Positions 25,330 to 39,896 of a stretch of 64,000 bases of DNA are shown here, piece after piece. The translations under genes were made by a program, and so were the position numbers. The DNA is from Epiperipatus broadwayi. Its lineage: Eukaryota > Onychophora > Udeonychophora > Euonychophora > Peripatidae. Numbering within the stretch: the first letter of the stretch is position 1; the number at the start of each line of letters is the position of its first letter. The stretch lies in NCBI GenBank assembly GCA_028023455.1, contig JAQFVV010000018.1, positions 11,614,771 through 11,678,770 on the forward strand, given 5' to 3'. The notes beneath the pieces were generated by a model. The model ran no database searches. It had not been told where the DNA came from and was given only the letters and a program-made list of their open reading frames with translations.

Positions 25330-28300
25330 TTTTACTTTATTGGAATTAGGAATTTACTTATAAAATGGGTTTCTGTATGTTATGTAATGAATTGTTGTCT
25401 AGAAATGGAAATTTCTTTTCATGTATGCAGTGTGATAAAAGTTCACACTGTACATACTCAACATTAGAAGCAACCTACAGAGAGATGTCTTTGAAAAAGA
25501 AGCAGGTCAAGAGATGTAATGTTTATAAAGATCACCAATTTAATAATAATATATTAAGCTCTACCATAGTGAATAACAATTCTTCAGATTTGATGTTATA
25601 GATATTTTTGAAAAAATAAAATTACTACCAGATATACATATCTGCTATATTAGAACTTTCAATTATGGTTGCAAAGCTACAGGAAGATATTGTTTCTATA
25701 CACAATAACATTGACAAAAATAACCAAGAATTAATTCAGTTAGAAAATTCATGTAGTTTGTGTGAAAATAAAGTCTTTTTTTTTTTTTTTGGAGGCAAAA
25801 TTAAAGCTATGAAATATTTTTAATTGGATTATAAAATCAAAATGCAAGAGACTCCCTATCATGAAAAAGGAAGATATACTGATAATTATTACAAAAATAT
25901 TGGAAAAACTTGATATTAAAAATTTTCTAGTAATAATTCTGAAAATGTTTTTTGCATGAAATTAATATTTCGGATTTATTAATTATTCATTTTAATTCAC
26001 ATAATTTAATCAAATCATTTTTAATAAAAAAAGAAATCATCTTATATTGGTCTTTCTAATATTTTATTTAAGTCAAAGGAATCAAAGTATTTATATAAAT
26101 TAATGCATTAACTTTATGGACTTGACATCTTTTATGGTTAGCTAAGCAAAGAATGTGAGAACACAAATATTTGGCTTTTATATAGAATAATTTGTTTTAC
26201 ATTAGGAATGATGTGAATTCTTCACGCATTTTAATTAAAAATGAAAGGGAGTTAACAGTTTTCTGATATTTCATAAAATGAAATCTGATACAAAGTTTTC
26301 TAAAAAAGAAACTATTTACTTTTAATATTTTTCACTTGAATATATGAAGTATTAGATCTAATGTTGATGAACTTGTAGCTTATTTAAATAATTTTCCTAT
26401 AGGTTTTTATAATATAATAAATCTTGGATTTCCATGGAAGAGCAGCATTTATTTATTCTAGATGGATATTCTAGCATTCTTCCTCCATGGTCTTATTCAT
26501 GCTTGGAAGGTGTAATAATTTTTATAAAATTAGGTATTAATTTTAATTATATTTCAACACTTGCTTTGATTAATTTGAGTTTTCTTAGATTAATTGTTAC
26601 TGCTGATGCTTTATATAGATCAAGCATGAGTATCATTCTAGATTATATTGTTAATCTTTATGTACTGCTATGTTCTATAGCAGTACTTAGAGATGACATA
26701 TAGATTTAAAAGATAATCCGTGTAGACTTGATTGTATGTTATGTGAATTTATTGCCTAGTTATGGTTTTAATCACTCAGTTTTGTTAATCTATATTGGAT
26801 CATATATTTCTGAGATTAAATTATTTTGACTAAAAATTTTATTTTAAATCATTTTCTAAATGTGTTGATGGCAACAGATAAATACTCATTTATATACTAA
26901 TAATATCCCATAATAACTAAAAACTTTTTTATCTAATCAGAAGTGGGACAGTATTTACGCTTTAAATATTTGATTCCGTATTTTTAAAATTTCATATATT
27001 TGTAAGTCTTTGTTTTAAAATAACAAGCAATATTAAAAGATGCTCAACATTAATAATGATAATTTAATAGAGAAAATTAATCAAAAAAATTATTTAAAAT
27101 CTTTGGGTGGAGATTAAAAAAAAATAAATATTGAAATTAAATATTTCTGGAAATTAATATTATCAAAAAAAATTTAACACTAAAAGTATTTCTTTGAAAT
27201 GAAAATTAATTATTTCTTTAATAAACTTTTGTTAAAACAAATAAAATTTATTAGTTTTTTTCTTGCCTTAATTCCTTTTTCTGTATAAACAGAACTGATT
27301 TTCAATTATTTTATATAATTTGTTGTTAAAATACTGTTTGTTCAACCAAATTAAATAAAAACACCAAAGATTTTTAAAGAAAATAAATGTTTTCATACCT
27401 GTTCATGTTTATTTATTTAATTTTTCATTAAGAATGGTATCACTTCCCATATATTTGAAAGTTTATGTTATTATACCTATTTTTTAAAAAGGGCAATCCT
27501 TTACTTTTTGATAATTATATACTAATTTCTATTATTTCTGTGATATCTAAACTGCTGAAAAAGTGATGTTATTTTGATTTAAAAATAATATATTGTTTGA
27601 GTATCAGTATGATTTTGTCTTTGGTAGAAATACATTGCTTTTTATAATCATGTACACAATTTGATTTCAGCTCTAGATAATGATTTCAAAACTACTGCTA
27701 CATATTCAGACTTATCTAAAACTTTTAACTTTGCATCTCATAAAAGTTTATCTAAACATCTAGATTCACATAATTTTCATGTTTTTTTTCTGGGCTTGTA
27801 AATTATTTAAAGGACAGGAGAGAGGCAATAAAAATTTCTCGTGTTAATACTTTCTTTCACAGTTGTAGATCATGGTATATCAAAGTTTAATCGTGGATCT
27901 TAGTTTGTTTTTAATTTATATAAATAAAAATATATTTTTACAGACAACATTGTTTTATCTTATAACACAGTTTCATAAGTTTATTTTGAAAAAATAACTA
28001 ATGATTATTTACTTTCAATTAGCAAATGATTAACTTTTAATTGTTTATCAGTTAATTTGAAAACAACAAAAGCAATGCAACTTTCTTATAAATTTATTCC
28101 ATATCACTATTTGTAATAATTATTTTTGTATTTCTGCTAATATTTGATTTATTAATAATTGTTGTTATTGACATGCATTTATCAATTTTAAATTACCCTG
28201 ACTAAATCATATTGACTTTCTTTGTTCTCGTTTATGTAAACTAAATTATATTATCTTCCATTTATCTAAGCTTTTACCTCAGTCAGTTTTAATTACTGTT

Positions 28301-28780
28301 TATATTTTTTGTTATCAAGACTTATTATGTAATATTATCTCTGACTGGGAGAACTATTCTATTTTTGCAATGTCTAATTTATCTGTTTTACAGAATTATA
28401 TAATATATATTATTTTTATCAGATCTCATGCCACATCTATTAAGAGATATTTATGGAACATGTAATATACTAAATATTGTTAATTTATATCAGCGTAGAG
28501 CAAACCTTGATATATATTGGTGATATCTCATTTAGATAACCGATTTTCTATTGTAAATATAAGATTATCTATTAAATATCAAATAACTATACCAAATTTT
28601 CTCAAGACTTCCGACAGAAATAGTTTAGTTACAATAATTCCAAATTATTTAATATGTTTATGTTCTTTAAATTTAACTAACATCAGTCATTTACATGATT
28701 GGTTATATTACACTAAATAATATTTTTTATTTACTTTATTTTATATTATGTTTTCTATTTTATATGTTATATTTTAAACT
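25330..28780 (+). mobile_element. Decayed jockey/CR1-type LINE
   Basis: ORF1-like start at 25365-25598 with a PHD-like pattern (CMLC, CMQC, H-x-x-C, then KRCNVYK). A typical endonuclease start lies at about 26330-26420 (NIRSxRSNVDELVAYLNNFP-like) and continues to GVIIFIK near 26510. Reverse transcriptase blocks run at 27480-27830 (FKKG-NPL-NY-ISIIS-ISKLLKK, then a DLSKTFN and HKSL text) and a 3' tail at 28480-28720 (RRANLDI...). Stops and frameshifts are frequent, so this is an old copy on the strand opposite to ZNF330. Confidence 0.75.
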
Positions 28781-29039
28781 TCTCGCACAAAATTTTTCTT
28801 GTATGGAATTTATCTTTCAAAGGACTTTATTAGACTATGAAAGGTTACAATCTTCTACATGGGCTACCTGTAACAATACAGAAAAACTGGGTGATGCTTA
28901 GTTGAAACAGTACAACTCAAGTTATCAGTATATAAAGTGCCTGCATATGGTTTACACAGAGAATTATTACATCTATAATTGTGAATAATAGTGTTCCTTA
29001 ATAATTTTTACTAGTCACTCATTAGATTAGATTATCTAA

Positions 29040-29467
29040 TAATGAATAATATTTCTGTAGTGTAATTTAATTACATTACTCTAATGCAAGGTAGAGAATG
29101 TTTTCTATCCACTTTTAACACCTTGTGGAGGGATGTAATCATAAACATATAATCAAAGACATGTGAAAAAGATCTATAATCCCCAAGATCCACATTTTGT
29201 GCTGATCCAGCATTCATCAGTTGGCTCAGACCATAATCTCTGACACATATCTTAATCATTGTTCAATATATATAGAGAGATAGCAAATTATTAGTTTAGT
29301 TGATAAGTACCAAACTTTCAACCTCACAACTTTAATATAAATTACTTTCTTGAGAATCATAGATCTTTTTACATGTCTTTGATCATATGTTTATGATTAT
29401 ATTCCCCACAAGATATTGTGTGAGAGATGGTGTAATGAAAATTATAGTACAGAAATATTATTCATTA
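29040..29467. mobile_element. Foldback element, family F1
   Basis: Imperfect inverted arms: 29040 to about 29190 pairs with about 29350 to 29467 (ends TAATGAATAATATTTCTGTA and its complement), with about 55 bp missing from the right arm. The central part contains gcattcatcagttggctcagaccataatctctgacacatat, also present in the foldbacks at 59481-59900 and 35459-36221. No coding content. Confidence 0.8.
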
Positions 29468-29966
29468 CAGTGTTCCTTGTTATGCATTTCACTGAAAGTA
29501 GGAAACAAATTCTATTTTTTCAGGTTTTTTGGAGGAAGGTGTATCATGTTACAGGCTCGAATTTAGAAGCATCAGTACCCAGATATTGGTTTAAGTAATT
29601 ATATCAATTAGTTTCTAATCTCTTTGTTGTATGTTTTTAACTTGTTAGTGTGTGGGATGCCTTCTGAGATTATTATTGTAAGTGAAATTTCATTTTTGAG
29701 CACTAAAAAGCATATAATATAAATGTGGTAGCTCTTATGCTTGTGAAGGATCTCTTTTTAAAGAATTTTACAATGTGATGGCATATTTAAGTCATTATTT
29801 TTTAATATTATTATAATAAGATTGCGGATGTTGTCTAGCTTGAAACAGGTATAAAAAATATAGTGCTGTGTTTATATTACTTTATTATTTATTTGTAATT
29901 TACTGAATAAAAAAATAATTCTATTTCTTCTATAGAAGCAAATTATAAATCATAAGAATTTAATTA

Positions 29967-30212
<246 letters not shown>

Positions 30213-30559
30213 CTAAATGTGAACTGATTGTACCAAAAAGCTTTTTAAATAAATGTTTTATTTGGATTTTGTTTCAGAAAATGTTTTGATTATATTTCAA
30301 CAGTGATCATTATTCTTTAGTTTTCAAAAAAAAAAAAAAAAACATTTTGACACATTTCAACTATCACAATCAATTTTTGAATATTGAAAATAAACAAGTG
30401 ACAACTATTTAAAACATAATCAAAACGTTCCTAAAATTAAAACAAAAAAATGATTTTAAAACCACTTGATACAACAACAATTCATATGCTAAAAATATAT
30501 AAATAAATATATATGCTATAGAATGAAGAAAAAAGCAATATATTACAACATAATTTCAT

Positions 30560-33500
30560 ACTGTGGCTGCCGAAATGAATTTGCAATTAACAGAAAGGAG
30601 ACGCCACCCTTTGATTCCTCCTACAGATATTAAAGAAACCAAGCAGGGAAATTCCTAATGCCCACTCTGTACATTCTTGTCATAGCAGCTGCTATTACTA
30701 TGTGATTTCTCATATATGAGCATGGATGGGTTGCTCACCAACACATATAGTGAGTTTATTGCCTTTTTACTTTCTGACAGTTCTTAACTGAAATATCAGT
30801 TGAGTTTTCTTAATGGCAGAATGTGTAAATTATTTTTTTTTCTAATAGATATTTATAATCATGACAGGCAAAAATAGATCATGACTCAGTAGCCAGTCAA
30901 GACAGAAATTGGCAGCCAAAGACTGATAGTGCTAAGATTCTTCTGGTTGCAGACCCAGACTGCCATTTAATGATGACATTTTATTGAGATACTTATAACT
31001 GCAGATCACTTTCAAGTGAAGGAAGATTCCAAGAATTGGAAGAACTGTCTCATATTAAATGAAATACTATTGGACTTTGTGAAGATAGAAGAAAAGGTGA
31101 AAAGACAACTGATTTAAAAAATAAATATATCATTGGAAGTACTAATGGATTAGGATTTATTATAAATAATAAGTGGAAAAACAACATTGTGGAGATTGAT
31201 GGTGTATTACACAGAATGGCAAGATTAGTTATTTAATTTAATAGCATATATCAAATGCAGAAAATTCAGATTTATGCCCCAATAAATTCTCATTGTGAGA
31301 CAAAGTAGAGGATTTTTACATGGATGTACAAAAGGCTTTTGATCAGACAAAACATTTTAAATTGTTCTGGAAGATTTTAATGCTAGAATTGGTATATAAT
31401 TGAAAGATAAAAGTGCTGTAGGCAAATTTGGTTATGGTGATAAAAATGAGAGGACAGTGGAGTTGGCAGAAAAAGAAAAACTTTATATTATAAGTTCTTT
31501 TTTTTTTTTTTTTTTGAGAAAAATGTTAAATGGAAATGGATATGGAAACATCCAAATGAAGATACAACAGAATTAGATTGTATTTTGACTAGAGAAAATA
31601 TGTATTTCAAGAGGGTAATGTTTTTAATAAATTCTGTACTGGAAGTGATCATCAATTAGTGAGATGTAAGATTCATGTTAATGCAAATCTAGAGACAAAA
31701 ATTATTAAAAAAAAAACAATATTCACAGTTGATATTCCTAATCTTCAGATACATTCCAATGAATTTTAATTAAAACTTACAAATCACTTTCAAATATTGA
31801 CAGATTCTGAACATGATTCAGATTTCAATGAAATCAATAGGAAGATAACTAATACATTTTTAAAAACTGCAACAAAGATGACAATTATGAAGAAAAGAAT
31901 GAATATGAAATATTTAAAAATGATGCATTAAGGATTGAATATCTTAAATTTTGTAACATGGTACAAAAAAGTGTTGATAATGATATAAGAAAGTATAATT
32001 GTGAACTAGCAAGAAAAGCTATGAAAGAGAATAAAAGTCTCAAGAATGTAAAACAACATCATGATATTGGTAGGAAACTTATTTCTGCAATAAAAAAAAA
32101 GATGGAATTATTTCTAAAAAAAGGGATGACATCATGAAATGTGTAAATGAGTTCTATCAAGAATTATATAACAATAAAAAATAAAAAGTACCTCCTATAA
32201 CTATAATATCTTCTGAATTGCTTAGGATGTTAAATAAATAAATGAAACATGCAATTAGATTTATGAAAAAAGGAAAAGCTCCATGTAATGATGGAATTAT
32301 AATCAATATCTTAAAAAAAGCAAGTGAAAAAATAGAAAAAATTTTGGCAAAGTTATATCAAATGTCTAAATGATAAAGATGTACCAGATGATTGGAAAAT
32401 GCAGTATTCCTATTAATATTTCAAAAAGGTGATAAAGAAGATAATAGAAATTACAGAATCTATCAATCTTTTATCAGTTCTATACAAAAATTTTACCAAA
32501 ATAATTATGACTCATCTACAGTGAGCTTTGAATTTTAACCAACCAAAAGAATAAACTGGATTTAAAAGTAGGTTGAGTACAGTGGATCATATCCAAGTAT
32601 TGAGAGAAGTTATAGAAAGGATCAATGAATATGAGATGACATTATGCTTTGAATTTGTAAACTATAAAAAGGCAATTGATTTTATAAGTATTTCTTCAAT
32701 GATTAAAACATTGGGTCATCAAGATATAGACCCAGAAGGTTGTCATATTCTGAAGAATATTTATAAAAATGCAACAGCAACAATTACATTACATAATGAT
32801 ACCAAAAAGAACATTGAGAAGGATGTATGACAGGGTGACTCCATGTCTCCAAAACTTTTTACAGTACTTTTGCAAGAAGTGTTTTAAAATGGGAGCTAAA
32901 GGAATAAAAGTAAATGGAGATTATTTAAGTCATCTAGATTTTTCAGATGATGTAGTTGTTTTTTGTTTTTTTTTCAAATAATGCTTTAGAGCTTCAGGAA
33001 ATATTGCAAGAGTTATCAGATAAAGGTAAGAAAGTAGGATTAACAGTAGATGTTAAAAAGACTAAAGAAATGTTTAATGGATTTTCTTAAAGAAGAAAAT
33101 AAAGATTGATAATGATGAGTAGGAAAAAGTTAACAACTACAAATACCTTGGTCAGATTATTACTATAGATGGAAACATTATGGATGAAATTAATCATAGA
33201 ATTAAACTTTATTGGAGTGCTTTTGTTACAAATAATTTAATATTAAAAAGAAATTTAACAGAAGAACAATACAGACTTCATATCATTCAATGAAGTATGG
33301 AGAGATGCATATTAGGAGTAATAAGAAGATCGAAAACAAAATACCTGGGTGAGAGAACAAATAGGTCTTACTGATATCAGTGAAAAAATTAAGAGACTGA
33401 AGTGGAGTTGGACTGGACATTGCTAAAAGATATGATAATAGATGGACAGTTAAATCTTAAACTAGATAGACCTAGAAAGAGATCACATGTGAGACGGATG

Positions 33501-33620
33501 GATGAAATAAGGAAATATGTTGGGCTGATGTGAATAACAGAGACTAGAGGTTAGAGAAAATGGATTGAACTTGGAGATATCTTCATCTGTAATGGATCGA
33601 TAATGGATGAAAATGATGTT
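30560..33620 (+). mobile_element. RTE-like LINE, long decayed copy
   Basis: Endonuclease from about 30990: NCRSLSSEGRFQELEE-like, then IGLCEDRRKGEKTT, GLGFIINNKWKN, IQIYAPINSH, a broken GDFNARIG near 31370 and KNERTVELAEKEKLYI. The reverse transcriptase follows: STVDHIQVLREVIERINEYE, FVNYKKAIDF (32573-32700), NATATITLHN, a degraded QGD-S-SPKLF, HLDFSDDVVVF near 32930. The tail has KYLGQIITIDGNIMDEINHRI and RPRKRSHVRRMDEIRKYVG. It ends in gatgatgttgatgatgatt, typical of the simple-repeat 3' ends of RTE elements. A T17 run interrupts the endonuclease near 31500. Not functional. Confidence 0.85.
32573..32830 (+). pseudogene. RTE reverse transcriptase fragment
   Basis: Open segment holding the finger and first palm motifs of an RTE-type RT: STVDHIQVLREVIERINEYE, then CFEFVNYKKAIDF, where the usual catalytic D of F-x-D-Y-x-K-AFD is replaced by N in VNYKKA. 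It closes with YKNATATITLHNDTKKNIEK just before the frame breaks at a stop in the R/Q-G-D block. Confidence 0.8.
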
Positions 33621-35458
33621 GATGATGATTTTCGTACTACACATAAGGAAAAAATTATGGATTAGAGTAAAAAAAGAAAAAGATGAAAGTTTGATAAGTT
33701 TTCATAGAGAAAATAATATGATAATAAAGATAATGAAAATATAATTTACAAATCATACAAAAAAAATGATTTCAATAAGTTTATATAAATTGAATTAGAA
33801 ACAGTATTAAAAGTGAATGTAAACTAAAATATTTTTTAAAAGACTAAAAAGAATAGAGGAAAAAAAAAAAGAAATAGGCAATTAACAAAGTAAAAAAAAG
33901 AAAAGAAGATATTTAAAAAAAGAGACTTGGTAAATACTAAGTATAAACAATAATAGATTAATTCAAATAAGAGATAGTAATTATTCAAGGAAAATTTAAG
34001 ATATATATATAAAAAAAGAACACAAAAGAATTGCAAAGCAAGGAGAGGGATTAAAAAGGGAAATAGAAAAGATATAAAAAAAATTAGATTTAATTTACTA
34101 TATATATAGGATAAAATAAATGGAAGTATGAATAAAATAATGATTAAAGATAAAATGTATAAATTATTAATGAAAAAGATGCATCATAAAGAATATAAAA
34201 ATAATTTCTATGACAAAAATAATGAACATTCATCTGTATATTAAATAAAACAATGTCATCCAGGCAAGGATGATATAGGTTGTGCGATAACCAAGTAAGA
34301 ATCAAAACAATTAGTACTGAAAAATAATCCTTAGCCTTTATTTAAAAAACGTTTTTAACCATTGCAATTCTTATTTATATCCTTAAAATTATTTAAATTA
34401 TCAGTTAACAATTTTCAAATATTCGAAAAACCAATCTATTTCATAATTCCTGTATAACTGCAAAATAATTAGTTTTAGAAATATATAAATGTTATACATT
34501 AAGAATGCATAATCATAAATATATTAAAGTATTTTAATTGGTATGCAGTTTTATTTTAAGCTTTACTATTAAATTTAATGCAGTGTGTAGTTTGGCACAA
34601 TAATAAAATAGTAGACTGGGAGAGCTCAAAAGTCCATAGATCCTGTTATTTCTGATGCTTCAATTTCTTATAAGCTCCCAAGCAATAAACTATTTGATTA
34701 TTTTTTATTACAATTCATTTTTAAAGTGATTTTTTTCTTTATTGTACAAAATGGAGAATTTTGGATGCTTTTTTTTTTTTTTTAAATCGTAGTTAAATCA
34801 GATTTAATATTTTCGCAATTTATAAGCATTTATAGCGACCCCTGTGAAGCATTTTTACAAATACTTTAAAATTCTAATACCATTATAATTTCTGAAAATA
34901 ACTGTATTGATTTTTAATAACTATTCATTTATCACTTTAAAAAACTGAGACAATATGAAAAACATAAAGATGCATTGATTTTGTATAATCGTGGCATTCA
35001 AAACATTGTAATAGGATCACAATACATTTGATTTATGATTTCAAAGGATATTGTCTTCCTAGAAACAGATTAGGTTAATTAGACAACAGGCACTATAATC
35101 ATGTGATAACCTTGATCATCATTATTGTTTCATACATCTTTACTGAATTATTTTAATACTGTACATCAAATTTAGAACTAACTAAAGAAGAAAGAAACTC
35201 ATATCATTAAGATAGTCATTAACAATACTAGTAATCTATTTGTATCAGTAACAATAAAGCAATTTTAAATATTAATTTTTTTAGGAATAAATTTTTTGTA
35301 TGTTATATGATATTCTAAAATGAGATGATAAAATAAACAATTTATTATTATATTACAGCGTCTGTATTATTGCAAAAATATAGACATATTAACACTATTA
35401 ATAATAAGATTTTATTATGATGTCTGAGATGATGAGATCAAAGATGATTATAAAATAT

Positions 35459-36221
35459 AAACTTAAGAATAAGATTTGAAATACCAGGCACTCTTATACC
35501 TGGAGCCTAATTATAAATATAGAGAATTTGAACCCAGACTTTCAAGCCCCTTCACTATCCACCCAATCTCATACTACTGATACACATGATCACACACATG
35601 CAGAAAAGATAAATAATAACCAATATATGTATTTCTTGCTAAACCAGCATTCATCAGTTTGTACAGACTATTATCTCCCATACAAATATACAATCAGTGC
35701 TCAGTTTATATTAAGATAGCAAATCCTTACACTTTTATGGACAGTCTTCAACCTACTCCAACCTCCAACTCTTCAGCCAGCCATACCAATGATAATGTGA
35801 TGACAGAATTCCCAAATCCCATGCTGATGTCAATATTGTTGTCATGCCCATGTTGACCCCAAGTTATTCTGACCCTTCACATATAGGACAGTATCCATTT
35901 AAATACATAGAAGAGGGATTTGAGAATTCTATCATCAGATTTTCATTGGTATGGATGGCTGAAGAGTTGGCAGTTAAAGCTTGTCCATTAAAGTATAAGG
36001 ATTTGCTATCTTAATATAAACTGAGCACTGATTATATATATGTACGGGAGATGGTAATCTGGACCAACTGATGAGTGCTGGTTTAGCATGAAATATGAAT
36101 ATTGGTGATTATTTATCTTTTCTGCATGTGTTGTTATGTGCATCAGTAGTATGAGATAGTGTGGATAGTGAAGGGACTTGAAAGTCTGAATTCAAATCCC
36201 CTATATTTAAACTTAAGAATA
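35459..36221. mobile_element. Foldback element with 13-bp target duplication, family F2
   Basis: Arms of about 320 bp (35515-35832 and about 35895-36211) are complementary around a centre near 35862. The direct repeat AACTTAAGAATAA flanks it at 35459-35471 and 36209-36221. As in the 7.8-kb foldback, about 40 bp on the left lie outside the palindrome. The arms share the block ccagcattcatcagtt..cagac..aatctc with family F1, so the families are related. Short open frames in it are palindrome artefacts. Confidence 0.85.
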
Positions 36222-37389
36222 ATAAAAAGCAAAGACACATTTATTTTTAAAAAAATTAAAATGATTAAAAAAAAAATTCATACTGACTGATAGATTTTCG
36301 ATTAAAATTTATAGTTCTTTTAATTACAAAAAAATATTCACCTTGCTTTTGTAAACTTGGTTAACAATTATTAATGTTGTAGTTGATTCAAATGTAATTA
36401 AATTTTTCCCATTAAAGAATACCATTGTTAATTAAAACAATCTATAAAATAGTAATATTAACACAGATTCTTTCAAATATGACTATAGTAAAAATTCATC
36501 ATGTTCAATTATTTTACAGGAGAAATTGGATATAAAGGATTTGCATATTATATATTAAAACATCAATCACAATTCTTTTTTTTACTTTTAATTGTTATCT
36601 TAATTTATTATTGTAATTATCTAATTCAATGAGTCATCATCATCATTAGATGGCAAATAATATCAAGAAAAAAAAAATGAATAAAGTAGTAATTAAATAA
36701 TTATCTTAATTAGGAAGCATATTTGTTAAATAAATGTCTTAATTCTATCAATTATTCTTAGAATAATATTTATTCAATCTATTTCACAATTTACTTGTAG
36801 ATCTGAAAAACGAAAGAGCAACAATGCCATATTTTGATCATTTGCTTTTTTCATGAACAATCACTTATGATAAATTAAAGAACAAAATGTGCAGAGTGAT
36901 TTTTATGAATAATTCAAGTTTGTGTTATAATTTAATGTTACTCTATTTTAAAAATGAAAACTCCTGGAACATTTTTCATAAAAGCACATTGAATTAAGAT
37001 GTAGCCGTAATATTAAAATACTAGAATAAATTATGCTAGTTAAGAAGGTAAGAAGCATTGTCACTGAAGATAATTATGTTAGTATTGGGTCATGAATTTA
37101 TACCATATAGTTAACTCAATTTCAAACAGGGCATTAATAATGTTTATCTTTCATAAATGTGATTCAATGTTAAAACTGCTAAATAGTAACTTATCAAATT
37201 GAGAAAATAGCAACTAGAAGTTCCAATACAATCTTATTAGTACCAGTTTAAAAAATAAATAAAAAAAAGAAAACATGTTCATTATCAAAATTATTATCAA
37301 AATAAAATTTAAAAAAGGTAAACATATAAAGTTCTACTCACATCTTTTATTATGAAATATATTATCAACTTATCTTTTTTTTATACACT

Positions 37390-37801
37390 GATAAAATTAT
37401 AAAAAATTAAACCAAACCCCCCTTTCCTATTAATTTTGCAATGCTTATTTTATTAAAATTAATCAATTTGACTATTTCGATTGACTAGCAATCTTCTTCA
37501 GGGCTATAACATATATATAAAATACACAAATATACAAATAGTTAATAATATAAACAAAACAACATACTTCCTTGTAAATGACTATATATATAATAAGATA
37601 TATAGATAATGATTCATTTAAAAAAAAGTATGATGTTATTTTCTTTAAATTATTATCTATTTGTGCATTCATGTGTTTATATATATGTTATAGCTCTGAA
37701 GAAAAATGCTGGTCAATTAAAACTGTCAAATTAATTAATTCTAATAAAATAAGCATTGTAAAATTAATAGAAAAGGTTTAATTTTTTAACATTTTTTATT
37801 C
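37390..37801. mobile_element. Foldback element, family F3
   Basis: Left arm about 37390-37520, right arm about 37680-37801, loop of about 160 bp. The arms share ttaattttgcaatgcttatt, gactagcaatcttcttcag and ctataacatatatataaa with their complements. A half-copy of the same family lies at 58745-58938 plus 59411-59446. Open frames across the loop are not supported as genes. Confidence 0.82.
37475..37501 (-). other. Hammerhead-core-like motif in foldback F3
   Basis: On the minus strand: CTGAAGA (37501-37495), one extra A, stem GATTG/CAATC (five pairs), loop CTAGT, then GAAA followed by TAGTC. GTC after a one-base loop could act as the cleavage triplet, but the bases before CTGAAGA and after GTC do not pair, so stem I is missing. 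The other arm is more degenerate. Confidence 0.4.
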
Positions 37802-38058
37802 TAGTGATGTTACTTATAATAAAAACAATAATAAAAGTTAATGACTGTCTTAGCTTTCATTTAATTAGAGAGTGGTAACATTCACTTGTAACATTAAATG
37901 CCACAATATAAGCAATGAATATATATATATATCATGTAATGCACTGTGGCTTCTCCTTTATCAGTCAGGAATCTCTCAGTCACTATGCCCAGAGAAACCT
38001 GTTAGCCACCTGACCTTTCTTTTCCATTCCCCACCCTAAGTTTTTCCAATATTATTCT

Positions 38059-38702
38059 CTATCTTGCTCCATCCCATTTCCATAATATAATCTTTGTCAA
38101 GTCCATGACCTTTATATCTAAATCCCCCTTATCTTTTCCCAAACCCAACATAACAACCAAAAAACCACTTTCTGTATAATCACTTTGCTTATATTTATTC
38201 TTCCACAACTGCATTATGTGTACCCTTTCTGCTTGTAGGCATTTACATTCAATTAACAAATGCCTAATATTTTCTATGTCTTGCTTACACAACTTGCAGA
38301 CTAAATCACCTACATTTTTCTATTTATGTGTATATTCGCTTGTTGCTAAAGATCCTGTTCGAGCCTTAAACAGTAAGCTATTTTCCTTGCTATTATCATA
38401 AATTAACTTGCACCAATATTCTGTTTACTTCCATATATATTTAAACTCTTTTTACTCTCCATACTAGTTCTCCATCTCTCCAACTCCCTATTTTTTATTA
38501 ATGATTCTATTCTTTTATCCCATTCCTTGCTACTATAACACTCAACAATTCTCCTAACATAAAACCTTTTGTATAAGTATTCTGACATAAATTCTTTATC
38601 CAAATCTTCTGCATACTGTACTACCTTTCTCCCCCATCTTGTTGCCTGTCCTTTACTCATAACCCAATTAAATACTATTTTTGTTATTCTCTTATTATCC
38701 AA
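38059..38702 (-). pseudogene. LINE ORF2 C-terminal domain (copy B)
   Basis: Two open segments (38702-38403 and 38292-38059). The second has a zinc-knuckle-like CxxC upstream (near 38290), then H-L-L-I-E-C-K-C, and WKNKYKQSDYTESG. Copy A has the same block at 14295-14080. This is the Cys/His tail that many CR1/L2-type RTs carry after the thumb. Confidence 0.7.
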
Positions 38703-39183
38703 AAAATTGCAATCTAATGAACATTTTCATTTTGCTTTTTGCATCTCTCATATAAAAACTTGACCATCCCATTTCTCCTTGAATTGCCTTTGCCATCCAC
38801 ACATCTGCATCTAATGCATGTCTTCCTAGTTCTCTTTGGACTTTTTTGCAAATAATCTAATACAACTAACGAAATGCATCGTTACCATATGTTAACCCTG
38901 CTACTACCGCTTCCTTCCATACAATTTTAGCTACATTATATTTATTATATGAAAACACTGTTAATTTCTTTATCAATTCCTTTCTTTTCTTTGCTTCATT
39001 TATCAATTTTTTTCCCCATCCACTCAAGCAATTTCTCTGATTACTTAAGACAATTCCCAAATAGTTTTATCTATTCACTACACTTAACTTTATATCCCCC
39101 CAATAAAAATTCTTTCTCTTTTCTTTTCAGTATTAATTATCATTACTTTTGATTTTTCTTCACTAAATTTAATCCCCATCTCT

Positions 39184-39896
39184 TTACCCACCCTTGTACA
39201 TCTTCAGCATAACTTCCATATCTTCACTACTTTCTGTACACAAGAATACATCATTCACAAATAAAAGACCTGACAATGTATATATTCCCTTGCCACCTAT
39301 TAATGATATCTCTACCCCTTTTCCTAGTCTTTCTATTGCTCTCTCCATTTCTCTCAAATGCAACAAAAACAAAATAGGTGACATAGGGCATCCTTGCCCA
39401 AGTCCCATCCCATTTTTAACTTTAACTGATTCTATATTCCCTAATGTACAGTAATTATTTTAATACAATCTCTTAATAAGATCCACTAAAATTCCATCCA
39501 TTCCCAAATTTACTAAACTTTCTCATAATCTATTTCTATTTACTCTATCATATGCCTTCTCCATATCTATAAAAATCATGTCTACCTATATTTTTATTCA
39601 TATCTAAATGTAAATAAACCATCTCCCATATGCTTATCCGATCGAAAATCTTCTCACATTTTTCCCATTATATTATTTTCTTCCATCCATTTTGCGACCC
39701 TTCCAGCCACCATATATGCAAAAACTTCATATAACACTGACATTACAGCTACCAGTCTATAACTGCTTAACTTTCTATGATCCTTACCCTTTCCTTTAAA
39801 TAGTAGCCTTATTCTTGTATTACTCCAACTATGTACCATCTTATTAAAACATGATAGTAGTTTTAATTTTGCCCTATTTCCTAAATTCATTACCAT
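39184..39896 (-). pseudogene. LINE reverse transcriptase domain (copy B), broken
   Basis: 39896-39654 carries RIRLLFKGKGKDHRKLSSYR and VLYEVFAYMVAGRVAKWMEE (RT fingers). 39408-39184 carries GLGQGCPMSPILFLLHLREM and LLFVNDVFLCTE, where the catalytic ADD box has become VND. Both the frame break between them and this substitution show it is inactive. Copy A keeps LFADD at the same place. Confidence 0.8.

Noticed and set aside
35528-35856. Two overlapping open frames
   Set aside because: Inside the F2 foldback arm; the sequence is explained by the inverted repeat and has no protein similarity.
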